A stretch of DNA of 64,000 nt, taken from contig JAPYKE020000270.1 of NCBI GenBank assembly GCA_028554795.2, positions 575,501 to 639,500 of the forward strand, written 5' to 3'. Position numbers and translations under genes: made by a program. This stretch comes from Sinohyriopsis cumingii (lineage: Eukaryota; Mollusca; Bivalvia; Unionida; Unionidae). Positions 25,000 through 37,640 of this stretch are shown in pieces (the first letter of the stretch is position 1; every line of letters begins with the position of its first letter). The notes beneath the pieces were generated by a model, which did no database searches, was not told the DNA's origin, and worked only from the letters and a program-made list of their open reading frames with translations.

Positions 25000-25410
25000 T
25001 ATGGAACGCATCACTGAGATTCAGAGAAGCTGAAATGGATTTTCAGTTAAGACAGTTCCAAAAAGTCATTCAGAGAGGATGGCCGGAAGAAAAAAGGTAC
25101 TTCCACAAAAAATACAGTATTACTTTCCTTTCCGGGAGGAACTGACAGTACATAATGGCCTCATTTTTAAAAGTGACCGTGTAGTGATCCCGGCCACACT
25201 GAAAGGTTCGAGAATGGAAAGGCTGCACGTCAGTCATATAGTAATACAAGACTGTCTGTGAAGAGCCAGATAAACTATACATTGGTCACGCATGAATCGC
25301 GAAAAAGAATACTATATTGCTAAGTGTGAAACATGCAATGCATATTCTTTTCCGTAGCAGACTGAGTCACTCGTAAGTCACGATGTGGCAGTTATGATGT
25401 GCTAACAAGG
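25000..25410 (+). pseudogene. Gypsy integrase, N-terminal zinc-binding part only
   Basis: The frame includes REELTVHNGLIFKSDRVVIP and a LHVSHI stretch, then after two stops KEYYIAKCETCNAY. That fits the HHCC zinc-binding module preceding the integrase core. The catalytic core (D,D-35-E) is absent; sequence identity ends near 25410 where the inverted fossil begins. Confidence 0.75.
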
Positions 25411-25469
25411 TCATGAGAGAAGATAGGTGTACAAACTATGTGATTTTTGGTGTGTATCATATAAAATCT

Positions 25470-25897
25470 TACGAGTGTATGTTCTTACCTTGGTAATGTT
25501 TTACCTCAAAGTCATAACGCTGCAGTTGCTAAAGCGTGCGTTGTAGTCGCGGTGGGGCTGCATAGAGGGGCTTTTTAATTATAGAGACAAATGGAAGGTA
25601 GTCAGTTTGAACGTGTACCTTTCTCTCGTATACATATTGATGGAACCGTTAGCATCCGAACAGAATAGCGAATATTGATGGGTTCTTTTTTCTCTTCATC
25701 CGTCAGAGTCCATGTGCTTGAAAATATCTCTACCTTTGTCGCCTACCCAAAGTAGAAGGTAGTTGGCTTTGACCGCATCACTTCTTCTACTCATCCGTCA
25801 AATATTAGATCACAGTGTTGTTAGAATTTACCCCATGATGTGGTGGGGTTGGAATTGACCCAGTCAGGCTAGGGGTTGGCACACCGGAAATATCCAT
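25470..25897 (-). pseudogene. Gypsy fossil: gag fused to RNase H by internal deletion
   Basis: On the minus strand an ATG at 25897 begins MDISGVPTPSLTG, and gag-like blocks follow, including NYLLLWVGDKGRDIFK (about 25775-25705) and TDEEKKEPINI (about 25703-25670). Then within about 40 bp the sequence becomes RNase [17 protein letters not shown] (about 25640-25590), [15 protein letters not shown] (about 25585-25540) and LQRYDFEVKH to about 25480. The whole protease, RT and integrase region between is missing. The order and orientation fit a minus-strand element whose LTR and primer-binding site lie at 26034-26130. Confidence 0.75.
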
Positions 25898-26033
25898 TTC
25901 GAAGGCATTAAGATCGTATGCAGAATTTTTAACGTTGTTAAGGTTCTAAATTCGTGCAAAATCTTCCGTGGATTGTCAAGTTATTGCTTCACAATATCCA
26001 TTTACGATCCGTGTGCTATTCCAATTATGTTCA

Positions 26034-26047
26034 CACTTCTGACACCA
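26034..26047 (-). promoter_or_regulatory. Primer-binding site of the minus-strand gypsy element
   Basis: On the minus strand TGGTGTCAGAAGTG directly follows an LTR ending in ACAACA and precedes the gag ATG by about 135 bp. Position and sequence fit a retroelement tRNA-primer site. Confidence 0.7.
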
Positions 26048-26235
26048 TGTTGTGTTATTGCGTTAAAACATAAGATGAAACGCCGTGCTCTATCAATAAC
26101 TGTAATATATGCAAGTGACTATCAACGAGGCAGACGCCTGTAGATTGTACCGGTGAGCTATGATTCATGCACAGAGGGTTCTGATTGGTCAGTTACACAT
26201 GTATAATGTTATAAATATATTATGGCAGTTGAATT
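26048..26235 (-). repeat. Gypsy 5' LTR (minus orientation)
   Basis: Read on the minus strand: a CCAATCAG box (about 26190), TATA-like TTATAA (about 26210), a TATTACAGTTATTG stretch in the polyadenylation-signal position (about 26095-26108; the left block has ATTAAAG there) and an end at ACAACA next to the primer-binding site. The outer edge near 26235 is uncertain. Confidence 0.6.
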
Positions 26236-27640
26236 CTGTATGGGCTTGTTAACTGTATAAGTTGCAATCTAAAAGTTGTAATTAAAGTGGAATGATTAGG
26301 TTTACACTATAGCTGATACTGTGGAAGACATTGTGCTGACATTAAAGAACCTGTTTATTAATAATAGTAAGTGATGATACTGAAGCCGATAATGTTATAG
26401 CTCTATAAACCAATATTGAATTACTATGATAATGTTATATGTACCATATGCATGTTATTTTTCAGATAAACTGTTAAAATGCCTGAACGTATTTGACAAG
26501 AAAAACCCGAAATTACTTAACATATCAACCTTTCTTATGCGAAATTCATATTAATTCATAACCCCAATATAATTTTATTGAAGAGTGGATATGTGCGATT
26601 ATTATCAGTTTTACGAATGTGTAACAAATCACTTATATTCACCATTGTCATTATTACACAAGTTTTTCGACGAGTGGAGGCATCGGGCCATATATATATG
26701 ATTTTAACATCTAATGTGTAGTTGTCAAATTATTCATAAAGGAAGTATTCACCAGTTGATTAACAAGGAACGTTTATATCTAATGTGGGAGATTGTGAGA
26801 GGCTCTAAAACGGAGTTGGCAGGGGAACGCAACATTATTTTGATAGTTAACTACAGAGGAATTTCACATATTGTTAGAACTTGATGCTTATATGTACTTA
26901 AAGAAAATGCTAATCGTTTCCATTTGTGTATCAACAGAGGCTTGTTCAGTTGCAATCAGGAAACGTAGGACAAATAAGAAGTGAGAAATGGTAACAAATG
27001 ACCTGAAAATGACTGTATCCTATACTTACCACTGGGACTTTATAGTAAAAGTTTGGCTCACTCTTTGCTATAAATATACATAAGCATACAATAAAATGAC
27101 ATTTCAGCCGCAAACATCTTTGTCTTTCTATGACATCGCGTGACGCAACTCGCGGAAGAAATATCACCTGAATGATAGTTGGTAAATTTACCAGTTACAA
27201 ACATGGAGCCGAAAAGAATTGTATGAAGCTCGAAGATTAGTTATAGACCCGACGAGACTGCATAAGCATTGGGACATTTGTGTTGCTTACCGCTGTGCGA
27301 AATATCAGCGACACACTTGTATAATAATATATCATTGCGTGTCGAGATGATTTTAAACCTCAATACACACATTTGAGAGCTCCGATACTCGAATACTTTA
27401 GTATTAATTTACCCTCGATGATCCAAGGATTTCACCATGAAGCCAAACGCGAACAAACCGATACGTTCTATATCTATAACTGGCAGTGTGGCGTAGCCGG
27501 CTAGCTCGCGGCGCACTGAGTTCGCTAGCATATTATTATCAAACCCAAATGAATATGTTAATATTTCGCAGATTTCACATATTCCTTTGATGGCAACTCG
27601 TCCAATCGTCCGCGTCAATTAGAAGACGGAGTCCCCTAAC

Positions 27641-27644
<4 letters not shown>
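26236..27644. other. AT-rich stretch, nothing recognised
   Basis: No motif or repeat partner noticed. Short frames only. Confidence 0.45.

Positions 27645-27727
<83 letters not shown>
27645..27727. repeat. (AT)n microsatellite
   Basis: Perfect AT dinucleotide run of about 83 bp. Confidence 0.97.
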
Positions 27728-27729
<2 letters not shown>

Positions 27730-28844
27730 TACGTATAATGAAATTGCCACCTTGCGCAGTTTCAGAAATCCATGCGAGCGATTACTATTGGTCGATCTGT
27801 ATCAGGAAAGTCTGAATTGTTGTTGAATCTTGTGCTCTTGATCACATGAGATAAATTATATCTGGTCACGCCACATGCAGGCAGTCAATCGCGTTACAAT
27901 ATATAGCGTGCCATTCAAGCAACATTGATAGTTCAACAAACGAAAATAGTGATAATGTAAGTCGGCAGGCAAATCAAGCGAGTCGCAAACCAGTATAGCT
28001 TAGCAAGGACATCGCTGACACACCAGGAATCGATGCATAAGACGCGTCATTAAATGATTTTGTCGTGTACAACTAGGTCATGCTTGATCGACACAAGTTC
28101 GAAACGGATATTTTATCGCGATCATCAAATGTAAACGTGGTTTAAGTAGCTCAGAGTGATAAGCATGTTTCTAAAGTGATACCGGACAACGCGAATATGT
28201 TAAAGGTGTTTAACATGATTGACAAGCTTGGGTTGTGCCTCCGATATGATATGCAACGCGTTTAAGAATATTTTTCTCGCGCCACCAACAATTCGCTTTC
28301 GGTTAACATATAACCAGCATATCTTCAGCAAATCGATACATCTTCGAATACTGCGCAAGTGTATTTCAGTATGTTCCAGTTAAGAATATGCTTGATGCGA
28401 CACGAATCGCACGAAAAGACCTTCGAGCAGATTTTAAAGCTTTCGCACAAATAATCATATATACTAAAGGGATTGATGCTGCACCTACCACCGTCATCGG
28501 AACCGAACCAGCGCCTAGTTATGTCGTGCAAACAGTCAAACACGTCAAGAACATCAACAAATTCCCAATTCAAAGCTATCCTAATATTACTAATGTTGAT
28601 GCTAATGATACATTCTGCATGTTTGTGTATCTCATTTCATTCACCAATCAACCCATACGTCTAACATTTTATATGTATGCATGTATGCATGTATGTATGT
28701 ATATTCACGGTACATGCATGTGTATATCAGGTCAGTGCGTTCTTGCACTCTTGAAATACATTAACAAATTTTACGAAGAATACGAGTAGCAAGCATGTGT
28801 CCATAAAACTTCCATTAACATGATTATCTTCCTTTGCTTTCGAA
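27728..28844. other. Unassigned stretch, possible small exon-like frame
   Basis: A plus-strand frame of 133 codons (28388-28789) begins MLDATRIARKDLRADFKAFA and contains a run of low-complexity ATGT/ATGC repeats near 28675-28705, so its second half is repeat-derived. I do not recognise the first 60 residues. No flanking genes support it. Confidence 0.4.
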
Positions 28845-29274
28845 AACAATGAAATGAGAACATTGACACCTAAACGTGCTCCACCTGGACTTTACTCTTT
28901 GAATGCGTTGACTTGTTCCGTAGAAGAGACTATCCTACCCAGCTAGAAATATTTGCATAGAAACCACATGTCCATTTTCTGTAATTAGGATTCATTTTAT
29001 CTTGGATAGGCAGGTTTTTCTTTGCTTAACTGCATGCAAATAATATCCCACGAGACTGTGTCCAAATATTCTTTCTCGTAAACGCATGAATACATCCATT
29101 GATACATAGTCCGAAATCTTTTAGTTCATCGAAGTGCCAAACATAGTTTGGACTTTTGACATAATATGGTTGTCTAGTGAAGACGATGTCGCTTCTGCCG
29201 TGTAATACCGAAAAATTCAAGACATTTCCAAGGAAAAAACGTAATAATAGTGACTGCACGTAAGGTGTAACCAT
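28845..29274 (-). pseudogene. rve-type integrase fragment
   Basis: The minus strand encodes NYVWHFDELKDFG (about 29148-29110), followed by LCINGCIHAFTRK. This is a catalytic Asp with the following strand of an rve-fold (retroviral-type) integrase. After frameshifts comes GHVVSMQIFL (about 28970-28940) and a SQRIQRVKSRWSTFR block (about 28910-28860), matching the later part of the same fold. The ORF covers only the middle of the domain and is broken. Integrases of this kind occur in Polinton-type elements and in some other DNA transposons, so the class is not settled. The neighbour upstream on the same strand (29835-30358) favours a Polinton-like origin. Confidence 0.65.
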
Positions 29275-29834
29275 CTATATCCATTCATATAGCCGTAATA
29301 AATAATTTTGTTTTGAATGAAAACTGCTACATCGAAGATATCAAGTAAAATCTGACGTAGATACAAACTATTTCCCGCCATAATCTGTAAAGAATTTTCT
29401 TACTGTTTTTGACGCCATAGAAGAAAACAAAAACCCCAAATATTTCATTGCAACTGCATCGAAATCTTGATAAAATGCAACTAATTATACCCTATTGCCT
29501 TCGCTGAGGGCAACTGCAGTTTACGACGCCAGGATGCTAAACGCCTATATGTGGCTTCTTGACTTAAACGTTTGGCGTCAGAGTTAAAGTACATAAAGAT
29601 ATAAAATCTTATAGGCTTCTTACATCGCTCCGAATTTGAGATTTCCGGTTAAGTAAGGTCCTCAATATAACATATACTACCAAGAAACTGCAAAAAATAT
29701 GGTTTTCAATCATTCATTAGCACAATGTCTGACAAAGGACGCGTATGCGCTGTTTTAATTATACTGCTATACTCTAATCTGCGCAGGGTGTACATGTACT
29801 AAATTTGGCAGGCGTTCTTGCACTCTGGTTCTGA

Positions 29835-30358
29835 TTATGGTTGTGCTTCTGATTCAGGAGCGAACTGCGCCCGGCGCCCTTTACGCTGCTTTTTCTGTTC
29901 CATCGCTATCTTGGGCATTGTTTTTAGTCTTTTTTCCCTACATTTTCAAATCGACGCATACATTTTTCTGGCTCTGTTTCCATTCTCAAATATCAAATTG
30001 CAGCCATTTTAAGTACTTTGTCTCTTTTCCTGACTGTGGAAAGATCTTCAGCATTAAATTTATCTATTATCTTGGTTTTAGCATTTCGTGGTGGTGGCTG
30101 AACTTGTGGTGGGGTTTGAAGATGGCCAGCAATATCAGCGGGTAATGCCTCAAGAGTATTTGGTGTTGCCTCAGTCGCTATAACAACTGTTTTGGTTGGT
30201 TCGACAAATCGTGTAAATAGCTGTTCTGTGCCCTCTGTAGATTTGACATGAGCATCCTGGCAATGTCGCAGCTGTTGCTTGTTGGAATCACAGACTGGAA
30301 GATACTTCTAAAACGCATCCAGTCGTTGTCACGCTAATTAAGCCGTATGAGATACCAT
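29835..30358 (-). pseudogene. Paralogue of the capsid-module head gene
   Basis: From an ATG at 30358 the minus strand reads one frame with three early stops, then open to a TGA at 29993, then eroded frames. Four blocks match the gene at 53481-54139 in order: RLDAF/RLEAI near the N-terminus, YLPVCDS versus FLPVRDS, EGTEQLF (about 30240-30220) and VEPTK (about 30205-30190). The second half is proline-rich (PPQVQPPPR), unlike the 54-kb copy. Function unknown; the 54-kb copy opens a capsid gene train, so a virion or assembly role is inferred. No terminal inverted repeat was found beside this copy. Confidence 0.65.
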
Positions 30359-32499
30359 GGTAAGCGAAGAATCACTTCTTTTTATTATTACTACTACAAT
30401 GTATTTACAGATCAAAAGTTAAAAGATACAAAGGATTTACTGTACATCCAGTAACGTAATGCAATTTCTCCAAATACAATAAATTACCGGGATCTCAATT
30501 TGATTCACGAGTTTAGATACTACCACGGTCACGTGACTACGCTAAACATACCATGCTATTAATAACGCGCTGGGATTTTCATATCAAATCACGTGGTTGC
30601 GCTATAAATAACTATCCACTATAACTCACTTAGATTTACTGATCAGCCATAAATCGATTTTTGTACGCTGGATATTTAGCAACATTCTCAATTATGGTGT
30701 GACAGCAGACCTCTTTTGCTTGACTAACTTTACTGGTGAACTACAAATACGAGTACAAATTTAGATATATTATTTATTTTTGGTAAATAATATTATTTAT
30801 AATATTATTTATTTTTCGTAAATAATACTATTTACAATATTATTTATTTTTCGTAAGCAATACTATTTATACTGACATATTTTCTGTGAAAACCACCCAC
30901 AAGCCGTTTAGAAACATTCTCGATTAGTGTGATAGACCTGTTTCGCTTGACTAACTCTATCTGTGGACTGTAGTACGAATTTAGAGATATTATTTCTTTT
31001 GTAAATAACAGTATTTATTGTATTTTCTTTTTACTGGATATTCTACAGAACGGATAAATTACAAATTATTTGAAACGTTTTTGATTTATCGCCAGCAGCA
31101 GGTAATTATATTATTTTTTAACATATATCTTTCGAACTGTTATATGTAGTAATAACGTCGTTTTATTACCAAACCATTACTGCTATACTACGTGGGTTCA
31201 ATCTCCAGAATCGGCATATTACTGGTCGGTTTAAAACTGAAGTTATTTAGTTGGGGGCCGTAGACGAAGCGTTCGAAAGTCAACCGGAAAACGTACTGAT
31301 AGCTGACAATTTGCGCATACCTACCACAGTCGAAACTAGTGGTGGTGTCGTATTGCACCACCTCGGGTTCGCCCGGGGCTCGGTATGAAAACAATAATCG
31401 GAAATCAGTGTATATCCTGTTGACCATTGAACCATAGCTTGAACGAATTTTATGGACAACCGTATGAATTTATATTATTTCGTTTCGTATGTAGGAATCC
31501 ACCGGATGGTATGTCCATATGACCATAAGGAAAAACACCTTACCTCCACCCCTTTATAGTAAAAATAGACCGTAGAGGTAAAGAGCCCATACATAGCCCG
31601 GGATAAACATAGGCAGAAATACATGAAAGATACAGCCAGAAATATTTGAAAGATATAGCCAGAAATGCATATGGAAAATTGGAAAGATAAGAAAACCTCA
31701 TTGAAGTGTACCACATGAAGGGGCCCCATGAATATATATGAACTGGCGCAAACAAACCTAACTGGGGGTGAATTGAGAAATAAACTGGCACAGACGACAA
31801 GCTCGGCCTCTACAATTTATTTTTGCTTTCTTGCTGCTTATAACAATATAATAATAATTAAAAATATACAATGATCGGTTACTGAAACAGAGCCTTTGCA
31901 CATAAAAAACATCAAGATGTGTCACATATATTTTATGTTACCATGTATCATTTTTTCTTTTTCACCCATGTCTGGTCTCCACCTGGTGGGTTGGCCACCT
32001 CCTGCTTAACTATGATTGGTTGCTAATTATTTGGGTAAAATAATATTTTTATTTTATATAGCATAAAAAACATCACGTTGTATCACATATAGTTTATGTT
32101 ACCATGCGCTGGTCATTCCGTTTTCTTTTTCTCACCCGCTCTGTCGGATCACCCCCTACTGCTGCTTAGGTAGATTTCAGTCACGGTATTTGCGTTGCGT
32201 TCTCGTGTGAGGCCTTAATGTTATGTTGTTGCGCGCTAGAAATATCGTGGTTGAGGGCTGCGTCCAGTAAAAGAGCGTACGTTTTCTGAAATGCATACTC
32301 GGATGCGAACACAATTTGCATAGGATTTCAGAAGTTGCCGAGTGATAAACATCAGGTTTCACTTCACTCGGTGGAAGTAAATTGGGGGAGGTAGCAACGA
32401 CAGTATATCCCCTTCTACTAGTCCGTTTGGCTGAATTATTAGAAGTGCATATTCAGATAATATACTTTGACTATAGAATTATATGCATTTAGAAAACAA

Positions 32500-32549
<50 letters not shown>

Positions 32550-34758
32550 AAACGAACGAAAAATTTCACAGACGGACATGTAGGGAGGAATTGTTGTCAT
32601 ATCTCGATATTCACCATTACTAATCAATCTAGGTTATATTAATCCGATTATTGAACTCTCACCCGCTGTGTTTTAGAAGAGAGAGAGAGAGAGGTAAGAA
32701 GATTGATAGCGCTATAATGATTATACTTAAAAAAATTAACTATGTCTTGATACAATATGAAGCTTGTCATTAATTGACATTTTATTTTGTTTACTTTAAA
32801 CATGTATTTTTCTCTTTCTTTGGGGGTTTGTTTGTATTTTAAGACAATTAGTTAGGAATAGACACTTTAAATTCTGTATTGTTTCCTAGCATATGACAGG
32901 TACATAAGATGATTTCATAGTTATTGATATATTTATCTTTACACAAAGGATGGTCTTGGTTCACTGCGTGTTCAAGTATCAATTCAATATAAATATGCAC
33001 GAATCGGGAATATTGTTGCGAGTTTCTCTGTACACCGAATAGAAAACATAATATTCTTTAAATGCGTAGACTTCAATCATCATTGACTCTAAAGCACGAA
33101 TCTACACTTCTAGAATATTTTTTGTGACTAAATATCAATAGCGCCAGGTGCGGATATAGAACTATCAATTGGAGGAGATGCTGGCTTAAACATGTAGACG
33201 AGGGGTCTGCGAGATGAAAACTGCAGTAGGGGTCCTGGAACGGTGGCGAAGCCGATGGAAACTCCTATAAGTTTAAGTATTTTCCTGTCCGTAATTGTAA
33301 CCATTTAACTGTAAGAAAGCTTTACTCAAGGAAACGTTCAGGTTGCTTTGCGCTTAATTTGTCCCAACTCCTAGCATATCTTCCCCCGGCACTGCCTCGT
33401 ACGAATCCGCCCTGATCGATGACAAAGCTGTGCACGAGAAAGCGACTGAACTCAATTTACATATGACGCAACAAAATCATAATTACAAATGTCTTCAGAG
33501 TCAGATTAGCGTAGAATGGCATGGTAGATGGTTAGATATGTTTGCCTAGAATTAATTTAAATTCAATAAAACTTGTAAATATGAAGACCTGTACTTCGAC
33601 AAATGAAATGATGTAAACAATACACAGTGAATTAGATCTTACCCCCCCCCCCTTATATTTGGGGGTTGGGGTTGTGGTCATTACAAACAAAAACAAATGT
33701 CCCTGGTTGCATACGTTATGATTATTCCTATTGCGTCAGATAGATCTTCATTTTACATACAAAATAAACTTATTTCAATTTTGTAAAAACCGCAGAAGTC
33801 GAGGAAACAGTATATGAATTCACAGTATTGAACCTCGGCGACACTTTTCATTTCTTATCTGAAACATTCCAAAGATTTTTTTTAGATTATACATTTATCA
33901 AATTGCAACATCATGTGGTCTTCATCATTATGGTACATTTGCCTACATTGCTCACGGGTATTTAACAGAGCCGACATAAATATATAATGATACAGGATGA
34001 AGAAAGCAACTTATGTGAAAGAAATCAATCAAAGTGGTGCCAACCTTCCTCATCAACTGATACGAATATGCAAACTAATAAGAAAATATTTTCACCATAT
34101 ATTACCACGCAATATTGGTCTCTGTTTGTACTATCCCCTACGGCAAACTTTCAAACAATGCTATTGAGGTTTTAATGTTACAATAGATCCATCATTACCA
34201 ATATTAACCAAAACGTTTTCAAGTTTATAATTTCTGTGTCTTTATATATAATTCACTATACTCTAAGTTCCTGTTAAATATTCACTTGGCTTCTAAGGAA
34301 ATTAAATGGTTTTCACGTTTAACAAAATGTGTAGGTTCTCTACTTTCTGTTGTATAGTTTAAGACTACAGAGTAATAAGAGGAGTTGGAGGTTCGTATGG
34401 GATCTGAATTTTGTTAAAAGTTGTAAACAATCTTAAAAATTATCTCTGAAAAATAGAAATTGCATAGTCTAGAAATGTCTTTTTCTCGGGAAAAGAATTT
34501 TATCTCACACAAATAAGAAATCTTTAGTGAAACGCATAAGCATTCAAAACGTCATCTAAAGTCGTGAACTTTATTTTAAATCCCCCAGAAAATAGGTTTT
34601 CGTCTATGTAAAAGGATTAGTTGCTTGAGCTTGATATATGGGGAGTATTTTTACTCAATAGCAACAAATAAAACAAATTATTTTGTTTCTTTATTTGATG
34701 TGAAAAAGTTTGAATGATAGTGTATTTGTTTTGATTAGTTACCATCCTCTGTATTTGC
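30359..34758. other. AT-rich stretch with short tandem duplications
   Basis: No gene recognised. Contents: a roughly 38-bp tandem repeat at 30765-30865 built on ATTATTTATTTTT and GTAAATAAT, a 161-bp tandem duplication at 31899-32170 (second copy starts near 32061), (AT)n at 32503-32547, a GA run at 32680-32693 and a poly-C run near 33643-33652. A GGGTTCAATCTCC block at 31194 resembles a tRNA B box but no A box pairs with it convincingly. Confidence 0.6.
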
Positions 34759-36180
34759 TTGGAAATGAAAGGAATTACGGCTAACGAAAACCCAGATGGA
34801 ACTGGAATTAACAAAGTGCAGTTTCAGAAAGAAATGATGGAACTGCAAACGCAGGAAGAAGAAAGGGAGTGGCGAATACAAATATTGACAGAGTATGTTG
34901 ATTATGATGTGGTTAAGGATTGTATGTTGAAGGGTTTTGAATTGGTACCAGAGGCATATCGAGAAAGGTTTGTGAATTATAAAATTGAAACTGGACAAAC
35001 CTATCTTGAACTGACAACTATTTAATAGCTGGTGCTCAGCAGGGAAGATTGAACAACATTACGATAACCTCAGACAGCTCGTTTTAATTGATGAACCCAA
35101 TACTTACGTCCATAATGATGTCATGACCTATACTGATGAGCAAAACGGACAAAACCTTTGAAACAAATGCTTACAACTGAAATTTATTCCTTGACTCACA
35201 AAGTTTCATTTGTCTGTTGGTCTTCCTATCAGCAGTACTTTACTAGAATAAATCAGCTCAGTCTCATACGAGTATTTCCAAATTTTAATTGGTCACACAT
35301 TTTAGAACTCATACTACTTACATGACAGATACAAAATCATTATCTCTTCCTATGAAAGGGCATATCATTTCCGGTTGCTAGAGGATGAAATGTAAGCAAT
35401 AGAATATTGTCAAACCTATTACAACTGCTCTTGTTTCAAACAGGTCAACGTCGCGCTTTTATATTAAAAGCAACACATTGGTTTTGTCAAATAAACCCAA
35501 GTCTGATATTAATATGGATAGTTATGCACCATTCATTCCGAAAGGTTGTATACAACTTATTGGTAATTCTGCGAAACTTAAACCTTTTAAAATATTATGG
35601 GACACTTGAACTTAGCAGAGGTTTTCTTATACGGTACTTTTCCTTTGTTAGAAATGTCTTTCTCTAGTGAAATTATTCCTTTTCAATGAGAAGAGAAAAG
35701 CTCTGTTATTGTTCACTTCCACTGTATCAATTCTGGCATCTGATTTAGTTTGAGGACATAAAAATGTGGGATATGTGACTCATTTTTTTCCTATCGGATG
35801 TATTGATTTGTTAATACGCAGTAGCCAAGTTGGCGAGAAGGGTGAGGTTAATATACTTATAAATGACAAGCATTAGAAAGCTGATCCTGATAAGATTGAA
35901 ATCTTTGATGTATATCTCGCTTGTACAGTTACCAGTGCTAAGGCAAACAGAGTTAATGAGAATGATGTCGATCAAGATAGCGTTCCTTTCGCTGATACAC
36001 AGATTTGTCAGTCTTTCGATAAGGTCAGTCATGCTACTGGGAATGTTAAATCAATAGATTTTGATCACCGTGATCCTCTTTTCACTGGTCATATCTCTAC
36101 AATGATCAGGGTAACAAACGACTGTCCAAAACTGTCGAACTGGAAGATGTTACTGGGATGTCCTGATTGTTTCAGAAGGT
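34759..36180 (+). pseudogene. Gypsy gag-protease-linker relic (plus strand)
   Basis: An 88-codon open gag frame (34759-35025) has a SCAN-like helical pattern with EEREWRIQILTEYVDYDVVK and YRERFVNYK. It continues after a shift to SWCSAGKIEQHYDNLRQLV. Around 35520-35860 in mixed frames come PKGCIQLIGNSAKLKPFKIL followed by WDT, at the protease active-site position, then SILASDLV and a GCIDLLI block ending the protease. From 35870 to 36057 an acidic linker reads ACTVTSAKANRVNENDVDQD. This order and these blocks match the gypsy lineage represented in inverted orientation immediately to the right. Confidence 0.65.
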
Positions 36181-36569
36181 GTTAAGATCTGATCTCTAAG
36201 TGGTTAAACTACATAACAAGAAAGCATAATGTATATTAAGGTTTTAATAGTTGATAATCTAAAACTCCTAAAGCTCTATAAATTCGTATAGTTCTGATTA
36301 ATTTGAATATGTCCAAAACGTATTCCGAATGACACCTGTAACGTCCTGATGTATCAAAACTACATAAGAAGCACTATACTTTATATCCAAAAGTCCTTTA
36401 AATGAACTAACGGTAAATCAAATGGAGCTATTAATCAAATATCCTCGAATGGTTTACAGTAAATCCGTGCTTTAAAATGAATGCTACAGTACTGCAAGAC
36501 CATGAGTAATATCATGGATAAATGATTCCGCACAATAATTCACATATACAAGCGACTCAATATCTTCGC

Positions 36570-37640
36570 TATCCAGGGTTCCGATATGTTAATCTATCTA
36601 CATCTTGGCGGATCGATCGGGTCTGTGAATTTCATTGAATGCAGTGGTAAGGCACCGCATCCAATCAAAATGAAGATGTTCACATTTGAACTGTGTTTTA
36701 TAGTATCGAGACAAGGTAAGCATACAACTGAAATAGACTCCTAGATATGCAATTTCCACTCTCTAGTATGTAGTCATCCATTCGATGTTAAACTTTCAAA
36801 GTATCCTTTTGATATTAATTGCCTCCACCATTTTCGGCCGATAACCTGTATTAACACACACTTTTGTATAAATAATTGAAATAGGAAGCTCAAATTTTTT
36901 TATAGGTAGTGACAATTTAGAGACAGCCTCGCCCTAGACTTCTAAAAGTTTATCTTGACCATAAATCACAGCAAATCTTAAAAATATAAAACAAGCGCGG
37001 CAAAAGTCACTTTTCCTTTACTTAATTGTAAAATTTAACTCACTAAGCAATCAAAAAACTTCCAGATGGTTTCCAAGTGATCTTTCCAGATGTCATTGTG
37101 GTTTATGGCACCATCAACATACGAGTCAAAATTTCGTATACCGGAGATATCATGTTCATCAAACGTTAAAAAGTGATATTGGAACCTTTCATTCCTAACG
37201 GCATAACCTTATATTGGTAAAGTTCTGGAATCACGAATGCTGCAATGTAATTTGCTCTTCCGTAAGTGGGATTTGCCGGAATCCCAGGAAGAGTTCAAAC
37301 GTCGTGACATACTTTGCATTTCCAATTATGTGAATGCAGTCATCAACTCGTTGTATTTGAAATACATATGTGTTGGTGACACAGTTTACCTTTGTTTAAT
37401 CATTACACGTACAGAAAGTATGGTCTTGTTTCGGCACTAGAAAACACTGTGAACTACAGTTACATTTACTTGCTTCGATGAAGTAATTATCCAGCAAATA
37501 CAGAATGTCTTTCTTCAATGCGTTCTGTTTGAGAGGATTCAATCTGTAATGATATTGTTTCATTAGATTAGACTCTACTATTCTACGTCATAACAGATTC
37601 TACTTTTTGTGCTGGAATTCCTAGAAACACGTAATCATAT
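36570..37640 (-). pseudogene. Gypsy reverse transcriptase relic (minus strand)
   Basis: Reading leftwards: an EMSELKQLL block and YDYVFLGIP before RT (about 37680-37615), QYHYRLNPLKQNALKKDI (about 37560-37505), FLVPKQDHTFCTCND (about 37440-37395), RVDDCIHIIGNAKYVTTFEL (about 37345-37285), LYQYKVMPLGMK (about 37215-37180), YVDGAINHNDIWKDHLETIW (about 37130-37070) with one Asp of the active-site pair replaced, and SKSDFCRA near 37010. Beyond that, weaker connection/RNase H-side sequence runs to about 36600. Multiple frameshifts; inactive. Confidence 0.82.

Larger units (their letters stand above)
22411..25410 (+). mobile_element. Ty3/gypsy retrotransposon relic (gag-PR-RT-RH-partial IN)
   Basis: A plus-strand element decayed by many stops and frameshifts but with the canonical order: gag from 22411, protease region about 23250-23460, RT about 23540-24490, RNase H about 24500-24900, integrase zinc-binding part to about 25400. 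The integrase core and 3' LTR are missing. At the right the sequence gives way to an inverted fossil of another gypsy element. Pieces are described separately. Confidence 0.88.

Noticed and set aside
28388-28789. 133-codon plus frame as a host exon
   Set aside because: The second half is an ATGT/ATGC repeat and the first half has no recognisable domain or splice context.
31188-31427. 79-codon minus frame with a nearby B-box-like block
   Set aside because: No A box, no tRNA fold by eye, and no repeat partner in the window.
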